Shown: piece by piece, positions 13,183-24,447 of the stretch
Position numbering within the stretch: the first letter of the stretch is position 1
Layout: each line of letters starts with the position of its first letter
Source: Oxyruncus cristatus
Taxonomy: Eukaryota; Chordata; Aves; Passeriformes; Cotingidae
DNA length: 64,000 nucleotides
Direction of reading: 5' to 3'
Assembly: GCA_013399855.1 (NCBI GenBank)
Contig: VXAY01005276.1
Span: 643,137-707,136, forward strand
Translations under genes and position numbers: made by a program
Notes under the pieces: generated by a model
The model's database searches: none
The model's input: the letters and a program-made list of their open reading frames with translations, nothing else
Told to the model about the DNA's origin: nothing

Positions 13183-15360
13183 TTGTTGTTGATATCAGTG
13201 TGCTCTGTACTATAGCACACTTCCCTTCAAATCTTTTGCTGTAAAGCCAAAATTTCAGCTATTTTTTTTAGGACTTATTAAAAGTACCTCTTAAATATCC
13301 TTCAGCAGATGTGGGGGTGTGAAACGTGCTGCAAAACTTCTGATTCCAGCTGTTGGGAGGTACATTTTGCTCTGTCCAGGAAAGCATCACTGAATTATTA
13401 TTTACGTTTCCAAGCTCTACAGGGTACCCGGAGCCTTTCTGAGAGTGTCCCTCTGCTCCGCCATGCACTGGCTGTGTTCATCATGTGACAGTGATAATGC
13501 CACTGTTCTTAACAAAATTAACCCTTATAATCCAGTTACAGAGAAGAGAAATGCTTTGAAAGTACCTGTCACGTTGCGGATGTTGAACTATTGCAAAGAC
13601 AAATGTTTACCCCTCATAAGCAGGCTTACATGTATAGGATTTCTGGCAGAGCTCAGTTAATAGGTTTAGGTGAAGTGGAGATGCTGGCAGAGGCAAACAA
13701 ATTCCTTTAAAATGGAAGATGAGAATACTCTGATCTGCTTTTTAAATATTTTCACTGCTCATCGTATCCTGTTTCCAGGAAAAAGATCAGACTGGTTTTG
13801 TTCCAAATATCTACTATAATATGAAACATTACCACAAAGATGCTTCCAAACCAGTCTTCAGGGTTTGAAAGTGCTTTTTCTTTCCTAATTCTTCAACCCA
13901 TCTCTGTTTTAAGATTGCAAATTACAGACTGTGGTCTTTTAATCCATGTTTCTTTCTATTTATGCCCTAAATGTGTCAGAAAACTGCTGTACATCTTTTC
14001 TTCAATTTTATTCTGCAAATTCTGCAGAAATTTCTTCTTTGGTACTGTTGAATAATAGTAATAGTTTCACTTAGCTTTTAGTTGTACTGTATCGGGTTAA
14101 AAAAAGACCACGTAAAGAGATTAATTAGGAAAGGCTTAACGAATATCATTGTTTTTCATTAGTTATGCCTCTCATTGTGATAATTAAAAAGGGGTTTGTT
14201 TTTGTACTGTGAGAAGACACACTGCATCAAGGCCAACAGAGTGTTTACAAAGGAGTGATAAATGAGCTCTGCACAGCCACAAAATAAAGTGCAGTAGGCT
14301 GACATTGACTTGCCTTCTCTAAGTTTCTGTTATTACAGGTTTGTAATTTTGCTTGGAAAATGGTGAATGTTTATTTATATAAATGCTAGTGATGTTGTTG
14401 ATAGTTGTGTCCAGGATCAGCATAGTGCATCATTGATTAAACCCGTCGTGGCTTTGTTTGAAATCAAATGTGAGAAATCTGACAAGCCCGTAGTTGTCTA
14501 CTATAGATTTTTTTCCTGATGTGCTCCAGGTATCAAAGTCAAAATGCAAAACCATCAAAGAACGAACTCCAATTTACAAATCTGCCAATAGTGGCGGCAG
14601 CATCATTATGATTGATGTAATTTATTATAAGATTACGTGGGGGAAGCTCAACACAAATGATTTCTGCAGCAGTTGTTACTTATAGATTTTACGAGTAGGA
14701 ACATTTAGAATAATGATCATCCAATATACTTCTCTGCAAACCACAGATAATAAATTTCAGTTATTGGTTCAACTTGTGAATTGGTGGCTTGTATTGAGGT
14801 AGTTACTGTTGACAATTCTTTAGGTCCTTCAGTTAGGGATTACAACGTTTAATTTTGATATTACAAGCCTTGTATTCGGCTGTTTTGAAGAACCCTTTGA
14901 GTTCAGTTTACCAAGCAAACTGTACTGTTATTGTTCACTCCTTTCCATTCTATCCATCCTTATCCATTTGGAAACATCACCAGCTTTAATTGTATATTTG
15001 TATCAAAAGAATACATTATGTGATGGGCTGATAATCAGTCTCTAGGTAGCTTTTCACCCTAAGTAATTGTTAATTACTTATCAAGGAATGTAGTATGAAG
15101 AAAGTATTTTCCCATTTACCATTGCCATAAAGCTTCTGGGTATTCCTGTCTCTTAGAATGAGAAACTTCTGTGGTATTGAGTTCAAAGCTTAAAACATGT
15201 TCAGAAATATGTTGTTAACAGTTTCTGCCATTCTGTTAGTGGGAGTATTTGATCTGACAAGACTGATCTTGTTGAGTACTATAGAATTAATCCTCTAAGA
15301 GTAACTAATAATCTTTAATCAGATATCACATGATTTTCCTTGAAATCAATATTCAGGTGG

Positions 15361-15384
15361 GTGACTCACAGCAGTGTGAGTCAC
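15361..15384. promoter_or_regulatory. Inverted repeat carrying two AP-1 consensus sites
   Basis: GTGACTCAC (15361-15369) and GTGAGTCAC (15376-15384) are perfect reverse complements with a 6 bp spacer. Each arm contains an AP-1/TRE core (TGACTCA and TGAGTCA). The motif match is exact, but use as an enhancer is inference. Confidence 0.4.
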
Positions 15385-15724
15385 GCTATTTAATCTCTTG
15401 AAATATTGACAGAAGAGTTTATTCTAAGGGAAGTGTATCTGTTTTCTGAAATTAAATAAACATGATAAAACAATATCTTGAGACCCGTCTAAGATGCTAT
15501 TTGTTTCCTGATGGCATTCTGCAGGAGTAGAGAGAATTGAACTGGGTTTGACATTATTTGACTCAGAAAGGATTATTGGGGGGGGTTTGCTGAGAATGCT
15601 CGAAGACTTAAAACCTGTTGCTTCTTTGGAGGTGCCATAACAGACTAGTGGCTTCTTTGACATGCAGCCCCATTCAGCTGGGCCCCCAGAGCCATGGGAG
15701 CTGCTGCTTTCCCAGCTGAATAGG

Positions 15725-15770
15725 TTTACAGATTTTTACAGATTAAAGAATATTAATAGATTTACAGATT
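15725..15770 (+). repeat. Three copies of TTTACAGATT
   Basis: The decamer occurs at 15725, 15735 and 15761, the first two directly adjacent. It looks like a local replication-slippage product. Confidence 0.8.
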
Positions 15771-18700
15771 TTTCATGCTGATGTGGGAGGTTTATGTTGC
15801 CACAGTCTTAATTTGCAGGGTGCCTTTTTATGGGCAATGAAAACAAAACCTGGAGAAGAAGGGGAAGAAACCTGACATCGTATACTTGTGCTTCTGGATT
15901 GTCAAAAGTGTTTGAAGCTGAAGTGTAAAACAGGCAGAGACCTCCCAGCACGTGTTGGACACCTATTCTTTCCTATAGGTGACTAAAAAATCCTGGAGCT
16001 GGAAAATCAACCACTTTTCTTCAGTGGTGAGAAATATTCTACATAGGTCTTTTAAAACCATGGTATCTGTTACTTTGGTAGACTTGAGCAGAGCTGTGGT
16101 GGGACCCTCGATGGCTGATCTGTGACCTCTGCTCCACACTCTGGAGAGGGGCAGAAGGCTTTAAATTACAGTCACAGCCCCTGGTCCTGCAGCAGTTCTA
16201 GTCCTGAACCTTCTGTGTCCTGACAAGAAGATCGTTGTAACTTGTATTAGTGTCAGAAGTACCACAGAGTGGTTGCAGGTTTTGGGAATGCTTTTCCCAG
16301 GTCTCTTCCTGCACAGCAATATGCAGGACACATTCAATATCGGAGAAATCTTCCTCTGCAAAGTCCTCCTTGGAACAGCTTTTGGTTTTGTACCATAGCA
16401 AGTTTTACTAAGTTTTGAGGCACAGTGTTTTTCACAAAGATATAATGAAATTGGATTGTTGAAAACGTGTAATCAAGATCTGTCTTGGCATTAATATGTT
16501 GATTAAACATTAGCGAATACATACCCTTGTTTATATCCACACTGCATTGCTTTGAATTATTTTAATGCAATAGTCATTTGAGTTGTAGAAAATAATCTTG
16601 TACATGACCTCAATTTCAGCTTGGGGAGTGCTTAGAAACATTTAATCAGATTTGTCAGATCAATGGAAAGAAGTTTGCATAATGCTGTATAAACAACTTG
16701 CAGTAGTATTACTTAAATCAGATGGGGAAGTTTAAATTGATTCTTATTTGTTGTTTACTGTTTCAGCTTTATTAAACTCCAGACTCTTTTAGAACATTAT
16801 TTACAGAAGGTGCTGTCCATGTTCTGGCCTGTCATTGGCGTGTTATTTCCAGTTTTGAGCATTCTTACTTTGACTTGTTTTTAGTCTTCCAACAGAGGTA
16901 TTTTTCTACATTGTCTATATTTTAGAAAATTTTGGCTCATAACTTGTCCCTCAGGTTCCAAGTTAAACCCTAACAACCCCTCCATTACCCAACCCTGTGC
17001 TGTCTCCCTACCTCCACCCTTGGCACCCAGCTGTAAATTGATGTGTGTTCCTCATTCATCATCTGTTAAAAGGCTTCCATCATCCTCCTGGGAATATACA
17101 CCTTTCTTTTATACTCAGGGATGTTCAGAATAATCAGTGCTTTGTCTTTATAGGCATTTAGAGACCAGGGAACCCAGTTCAGTGAACTTCAGTGACTGCA
17201 AATCCGTGGTTGTGTGTGCGCTGGCACAGCGTGCGAGGAAAGAAATCCAAGGGGAGGGGAGTGATCCGTGCTCCCACTGTGAGCATTCCAAGTTCCAGCT
17301 GGCCTGCTCAGCTCTGTTGTGTGGTGTTACCCACACATTTGCTATGCCAGAGGCAGCTGAAGGTGCAGGCTTGTCTCTCACAGCTGCAGCTCTTTGCCAG
17401 ATCACTGTTTTCTGCAGAGCAAACCCACGTGCCCTGGGCTCGATCAGTGTTGCAGGTTCCTCCTTCATGGAATTTTCTCTGCTGGTCACAGAGTGCTGCC
17501 CCTGGGACCGAGATCCACCAATGCTCTCCCCATGGATGATTTCCTGCTTGCCTGCATCAGTGTGGGAGTGATGACTGTGGAAAGAGCTCCCTTTTCCTGC
17601 ACCTTGAGCCCTTTTAGACAGTCACTCTGAGCTCCAGGCCCTTTCTGATATCATATTATATTTGGAGGCTGACTTTTTCATCCACTGTTCGTGCAATGGA
17701 GGGGTAAAAGGGGTAATTGTTTCTGAGCACTAATGAAGCACAACACAGAGTGTTCTCTCTTTATAACACATCTTTCCTTTTTTTTTTTTAATTATTTTTT
17801 TTTTTCCTAAGGAAATATTTCAGGCACATCTTTAAGCTAGTCCCTGATGCCCAGTGTAGATTTTGCTTCCCAGCTAAGTATAATTTGGTATTTTGCCAGG
17901 AGCACAGTTATCTGTAAAGTACTGGCTCTGACTTTTTTAAGAGATGCTTTGGGATTGTGTTTATCAGATTTGGGGAAACCATACCTTATTAAATGTTCTT
18001 TTTTTCCCCTGCCTGAAGGTTGAAAATTTTTTTTCTGAAGTGCATCGAAGCTGGAATATGACAGGGCAATTACTTTTTTTTTTTTTTAAATTTATTTAAT
18101 AGCAAACAGTAAACAGATACTGTCTCATACCCATTCAGCATGTTTGGTATATGCAGGTTGGTTTTGTGGAGGCAGATTGCTGTCAAGTTAGAAGCTTCAA
18201 CACCGTGACAGTCCATTGACAGGAATTTGATCATATAGTGTTAGCTGAATCTGGGACTGAGTTTTGGCTCTGGCAATGTTATTAGTTGTGAGATAGTTGC
18301 TTTTTTTCCCCTCAGCTGATACGAACTGGCACAAACAGTTTGGCTGTGCATGATAAATAGCCAATGGCAAAATAGTTTTAGATTTCTATTCCACCATTTA
18401 CATGAATAATTGCATTATGTTTGCTTTTCCCCTTTCATCTGTGAATCCTGTGTCCTTTCTGTGCCACAGAGCAAGTGCTGTACAGGAAAGGAGGAGGCTG
18501 CCTGCTCTCCAGGACAGGCACAGGCTGGAAGCTTTCCCTAGGGTGGTGGGAGATACAATTTGAAGCCTTTCAGGCTAATGAGGAAATGGAATCCAGGTCT
18601 CCCACTACTGGGAGGAGTTTTCTGATCTCCAAGCTGTTATTCAAACACACAACATAAGCACCCTTATCTCAGGAAAAGAACTTACTAGCTCTGTATTAGC

Positions 18701-21700
18701 CTGTCCACAGGAAATAAACCCCTCAGCAAACCAGATTTTAGGTGTGCCCAGAGCGGGGTAATTCCAGCCATGCGCAGGAGAAGCTCTCAACGTTCAGGGA
18801 GCTTTAAGGTCAAAGTGAAGTGCCTGGGAAGCCAAGGCTCATCACTGGCTGGGAGGCAACTGTGGTTTGGTTGTAGTTTGAGATGTATGTACAGAGACTG
18901 TTCCAGAAAATACAACCTTCTTTTACAGAAGTTGGTGTATTCCAGTGTTGTCTTAAGGGTCACAGTAGAATTCACATTTTTATGGTGTGAAATCAGGTGG
19001 AGACCAGGTAATTTAGATGACAAGTGCTTCCAGCAGCCACCATCTCCACTGAGAGACAGTGGAATGGCTCTCCACACTTTATTGAAATGTTTTTTCCTGT
19101 GCATCTCAGTCCATTTATAGTTGCATACCGGTATTTTATTGCTGTGCCTGATGAAAGCATAGCATAATGCAAATGATGCAGGCGGATTTTTGAACATCTG
19201 TGTGGTTTTCAGCAAGTTTGTTAACTTTTTACATTGTTGACTTAGATAGGATGGTGCCCTGAACAATCACTTGTCATGTGTCCACAGCCAAAAACCTCAG
19301 ACAGGTTTTTGTGTGAAAAATTCATGCTCTGTATGTTGGACCAGCAGTTAAATGGATAGAAACAAAAGCCTCTAAGGTGAGTTCTCCGTTGCAGGATGCA
19401 ACACATTATTCATGACACCTGCCTGCCTTGGCAAGCTTAAATTTATTTCTAGCATTTAACCTCAGATACGTATCCAAATCCAGAAATTATATGTGACACA
19501 GCATCTACCACTTTGATCCGACCATATCTTACTAAGCCTCTCACATCCCCGTCAGTCACTAGAGAGGAGAGATGTGAATGGTTTGCCTGAATGTTACTGG
19601 ATTTAAAGTTTAATACAGAAAAAAAAAATTGTCTTTGGTTGTTGCCTTGCTAATTCATCTTCGTTCCAAATGGTAAACAAGTTGGTAAATGTGAATGAAA
19701 AGCCTCCAGAGTATAAATTATAAATGCTTCTTCCAGCTGTACTGAGTGCTTTACGTTTTTGAAATGATGCCAGTATTTTTTATTTTGCTTTCAAATGGAT
19801 TACGTTGTTACACTGTACTATGCTCTCTGCTAGACTCTGTGAAGGTCTTTATCTGTGTTCAGAAGTGTTGATTTTATGTAATTACTAGCATAAAACATCA
19901 TATGCTGCAAATTAAACACAAACAAATGAAATGAATATTCAGGGAATTGGCAATTTGTGGTATTTTGCATGAGCTCCATGCAGATGTTTAGGAGTTTCTT
20001 AGTTCTTGACAAGTAATAGATGATTTTGTTTAAAATATCTAACTTATGAATATATTTATGTGATTTCTTATCAGGAGCAGGTTGTGATTTTATCTTACCC
20101 GAGTTATAATTATTACATTAAATCCACTCTAATTATAATGGCAAGAGAAGTCAAAATGCACCACTTCCCTCCACCTGCTGCCCCAAAGCATTTCCAACCA
20201 TAGAATAATTGAAGATGCGTTGCAGCACTGCCTTACGTTCCTTTAGGAGTCCTTTATCCCCTGCAGCTGGGCTTCCTGAACGTGTAAGGTTCATGTAAGC
20301 ATATCTTAGGCACGAGACAAAAGGATAAATTAGCTATAATTCTTTGGAAAATCCCAGTGTGAACATGAGGTTCTGGTGATCACTTATGGGACATTGACTT
20401 TTCTAACAGTGAAAAAGGCAATGCCTATCAGAAAACCAGAAACTGAAATCTTAGGAGCGAAGACTGGGTTACCCTTGGCAGCTGCTGTGGTATTCTTGCT
20501 TTTTGTAGATCTGAGGGTCGGTCAGACTCCTCCTTGTATTTCACAGAAGTGGTATCAGTACATAATACTGAACATACACACAGGGCATTCACATAAGGTG
20601 GTTTGGCGGGTCTGCAGTGTATGAAAATAAAACTGTGGGCACTGCACATTTTAATAACGGATGAAACCAGAATTGTTTTCCCAAAGTAGTCAATTTGTAT
20701 GACTCCTCTTTTCAGAAGTGAGTTGTAGTTGAGGGCTAGAAAATGGTTTTTATTGTCTGTCAGTAGCCTGAGATAGAGTTCAAAACAAAGCATGTAAAAC
20801 CAGTGATAGTTTTCTGTGCTGAACTGCTGTTCATTCTTCAGATGAAGGGAAAAAGTGTAAGAGAAAAATGCTGTGTGTTGGAGAATATTTTGTAGGAGTC
20901 ATAAAACAAACAAGTCACACCAGTCTTCAGATTTGCATGGTTTTCCTTTTTTTAATATGAAAAAATCTATTGCTAAACCACTGTCTACAGTTTCTTTCCT
21001 GAATTGTCTCTGCTTTAGCACATGGATGAAATTCAAGAGAGGTCGCCTTCATTTCCTGAATACATGGTCATATAATATGGCTCAGTATTAAATAGCATCT
21101 GCAGGTAGAAGTTTGATAATGGCACATTAAATCTTATTGTCCCATGGAAGTAAATGGGTATTTGAGCCATCTGTGTCACGGGAAGTGTGATTAGGGTGAA
21201 AGTGCAAGAAGTTTTTCAAGGAAGGCAAAGCTTCAGTGACGAATGAAGAATCTTAGCTGTCAGAAGGCATTTGATATGCAGCTGTACAGAGAATTCAGAG
21301 CAGAGATTTGATCACATCTCCTTTAAAAGAAAATTCTTCCTCCTCTCTTTTTTAGGTGAGGAAAATCTCATGAGGAATTGGTCATACTTAGACTGCAGAA
21401 TGAGGTACTTAGCCGCTGTTTTGCTGTATTTCCTGCTCTCTGGACATGTATTGCCTCAGGCTGTTCATTCTCAGCTCGCCAAGGCATTGAAGCTCACAAT
21501 TTCTTATGCTTCTTTTGAGGGCAAATGTATTTGATCTCTGCTTTGTGCAGTGCAGTGTTCTGGACCTGTTTCATCATCATGAGTTAAATCCTCTTCAGAC
21601 TCCTTCAAAACCTCAGAGAGGCTTGACACCGCAGAACTTTTGCAGCTGAACCGTACTGTGCACCAGGAGCCTGTCTCTGGCTCTCTACAGCAGTTTTCTG

Positions 21701-22090
21701 TTTTCCAGTGTGGGGAAGTCTAAAGAAGGAGGCAGCTCCTGAGCTGTATCTGAAGAGAGCTCAGGAGGACGTGCAGGAATTACTGGAACCAAGTGGTAAT
21801 TGTGGGGTAAACCCACGCAGTCAATAGATGCAGACAATAAACGAATAGTCACCGAATCTGTGAACTCATTTAGGATTTGGCTCGACAATAGCAGTAAATG
21901 GGAGCAGATGATAATCAGCTTCTGCACTGTTGGTGCAGAGGGTAATGAATGAACATTGACTGCTGCTGTTCTGAGGAGCCTGCTGAGGCAGCAGCAGCAT
22001 TTGGCCAGCTTGGCTTTGATTTCATTACAAGTGTCAGGCGCTTGTGTCTAGACTGGTGCTTTGGCAACTAATTGATCTCTAGCATTTGAT

Positions 22091-22121
22091 ATGCTAATTA
22101 TTTCTTTCATAATATGCTAAT
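22091..22121 (+). promoter_or_regulatory. Paired POU-type octamer variants (ATGCTAAT x2)
   Basis: ATGCTAAT occurs at 22091-22098 and 22114-22121 in an AT-rich stretch. It differs by one base from the octamer ATGCAAAT. Spacing is 23 bp, roughly two helical turns. Function is not shown. Confidence 0.25.
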
Positions 22122-22569
22122 ATGTGTACAGTGAAAGAACACCTTTTAAATGCTGTAAGGATATCTCAGAGGCATATTTGGAATTGGAAAGTAAGACCTG
22201 GAAATCTTGGTTTACACCAGGACAATATACAAGCGACTGAGGGCTTATAGTTGTGGGAATTTAGCTGAAAAGTGGGAATGTAAAGGCAGAAATTGTTTAG
22301 TCATACAGTGACTGTACAGGGCATGTGCAACAGGCTATTCTGCACAGCCCTGTGCTGAAAACTGGTGTGGATTAGGGAACATACTGCTTTGTTCAACATC
22401 CGTTTTTTGCTGCTACTGTATGGATGGCTTTTTTTGTCAGTAATCTGGACATCATAGCTTTTATCATTTCCTGCAGTTAGAGGAGGAAAAACTAACAGCA
22501 GAGAAGTGTAGTTGAATCACCTCCCAGTTCTCCTCCAGGATAGCATGTACCTCTCTACATTAAAACAAA

Positions 22570-22767
22570 AAGGGTCATTGGGCATTGGAATGGGCTGCCC
22601 AGGGAGGTGGTGGAGTCACTGTCCCTGGAGGTGTTTCAGAGAGGACTGGATGTGGCACTCAGTGCCATGGTCTACTTGACAGGGTGGTCTGAGCTTCTAG
22701 TTGGACTCGATGAGCTCAGAGGTCTTTTCCAGCCTAGTTGGTGCTGTGATGCTGTCATGCTGTGACA
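22570..22767 (+). mobile_element. CR1 LINE 3' fragment
   Basis: The stretch includes GGGCTGCCCAGGGAGGTGGT, CTGGATGTGGCACTCAGTGC and TTGGACTCGATGAGCTCAGA, all standard CR1 3' segments in order. It ends in a degraded terminal repeat around GATGCTGTCATGCTGTGAC. It is about 200 bp and 5' truncated. Confidence 0.92.
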
Positions 22768-23615
22768 CTCCTCTAGGCAACTGGATTACTTGCTGTCTCT
22801 CTCTGAATTTCTATCTTTTAAAAGCAGATGTTACTCCACTGCTTTCTGAGATGTGCTTGTAAGCTAGAGTTCGTTCCCAAATTTTTTGTCCTTTCCCTTT
22901 TTGGATTTTCTTCATCCTCTGGGTACTTTTAAAATACAGTCCGATGAGTTTCAGTCATTACTTTTCTGTAGCTCCGTGTGGAATTATAATTGTACACGTT
23001 GCTCAGGCTTTGAAACAAAGGTGCCATCAAGGAGAGTTTTCACACACATTTTCTTTTGTCTGTCTCCACTTGGATATTTTGACAAATACTTTTATTAAAT
23101 ATGCATTTGATAGACTTGAAAGGTATCAAAGCAAGTCTGCTGAAATATAACTACTGAGGACCTAGGACAGAGCTGGAAGCACACACTAATAATGTAGTAC
23201 AGGGCCAGAGGCAGAATCAGGATCCTCACTGACCTTTGGAGATCAGACATGTTGGGCAATTGAACAATTTAATTCCATTAAATATTTTTAAATATTTTTA
23301 AAGGAGAACCGGTAGATTTCCTTCTATACAGACACCCTTTGCATAGACTAATAGTCTGCCCGGTGTCATTAAGTAGACAGTAATTAGATTACTGAGATGT
23401 ACTTTAAGTTTTAATAATAGAAATATGTCTGCTCTACATTTGGCTTCAGTCCCTGGCAGTGGATTAGATGAACACCTATCAAGTGTTATATGTGCAGGGG
23501 CAGACTCCACAGCCATTACTGGGAACAGGTACCCTGTCTGATGTAATAAGCTTATCTGTGTGCTCAGAGCCCTAATCGCCTTCTTGTGGGCAAGAGGGAA
23601 CTTTGATTTTTATTC

Positions 23616-23630
23616 GGGGGGGGGGGGGGG
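23616..23630 (+). repeat. Poly(G) run of 15
   Basis: Fifteen consecutive G bases lie in AT-rich sequence. Homopolymers of this kind are prone to sequencing and assembly length errors. Confidence 0.9.
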
Positions 23631-24407
23631 TAAGAAACTTATTTAACTCTGCAGACCGAACCAACCCAAATAAAACCATCCATTCATTTTAGACAGCAGA
23701 GTTAGTGAACTGATTGCTTGAAAAATAGTCAGTGAGCTGTGCTTACTGAAGTCCAAAGCAGCAAGTCAAAATGCTTTCTTTTGTCAAGAGTCATTATGTA
23801 CAGTTAAATTCATCCAACGAAATCTTGCAAGTGATGTGGAATCACAATAGTGTTTTAGGCAAAGATGGCCATATTTTTATGCTGAAATTCAGCATGTTAT
23901 GTTTAGTTTCACTCTGGGCTTCTTCAGAACTTATATGAAGCTGGTGACAAAGTAAAATTTCTCACCCTGATACAAGTGTAGGTGATAAAAGGACCTGGTT
24001 CCCCATCAATGATGTACATTCCCTCTTGTTCTAGCTTACTTTTCAAACATTTGAGTTTATTCACTTGCAAATATGATTTTTGGAAGCAACAAGTGTCTGA
24101 CATCCTGAAGCTCCCTCTTAGGCTGGAGTTCTCAAGTGAGAAATTTTAATTGAAATTGAAGGGCAAAATGTACATTTGCATTAAAACAAGGACACCTTAA
24201 TAAATCTTATTTGTGACCCTTTACTTTTGGTTCAGAAAATGATTTCCTGGATCCATTCGAACCCTGCAGCAATAGAACTGAGAATTAATACTTGGCATAC
24301 ATTGTGGACTTCTTTGTCTTTTGTCTTTTAGCCCAAAGAATTCCATCTGGTTGAGACCATGTGGTACTTGCACAATGGCAACTAAATCAGACAAGATTTT
24401 AGGAATA

Positions 24408-24447
24408 TTCCCTTTATTTTCCCTTTATTTTTAGACTATTCCCTTTA
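24408..24447 (+). repeat. Three copies of TTCCCTTTA
   Basis: The nonamer occurs at 24408, 24419 and 24439 within a pyrimidine-rich stretch. Confidence 0.8.

Larger units (their letters stand above)
11014..22569. other. Upstream intergenic, no gene recognised
   Basis: Apart from the CR1 tail at 13.1 kb, the AP-1 inverted repeat at 15.36 kb and the POU-type pair at 22.1 kb, this is unannotatable AT-rich sequence. The stretch 14470-14700 looks constrained but has no coding signature. Confidence 0.7.

Noticed and set aside
17137..17571. Overlapping frames on both strands in a slightly GC-richer stretch
   Set aside because: No protein likeness; three frames are open at once, which points to composition rather than coding.
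18787..19266. 159-codon minus-strand frame overlapping a 116-codon plus-strand frame
   Set aside because: No recognisable protein family on either strand; a transposon origin was considered but no terminal repeats or transposase motifs were seen.
20195..20215. CCATAGAATAATTGAAG as a CR1 terminus
   Set aside because: Only the CATAGAAT word matches; no CR1 body follows.
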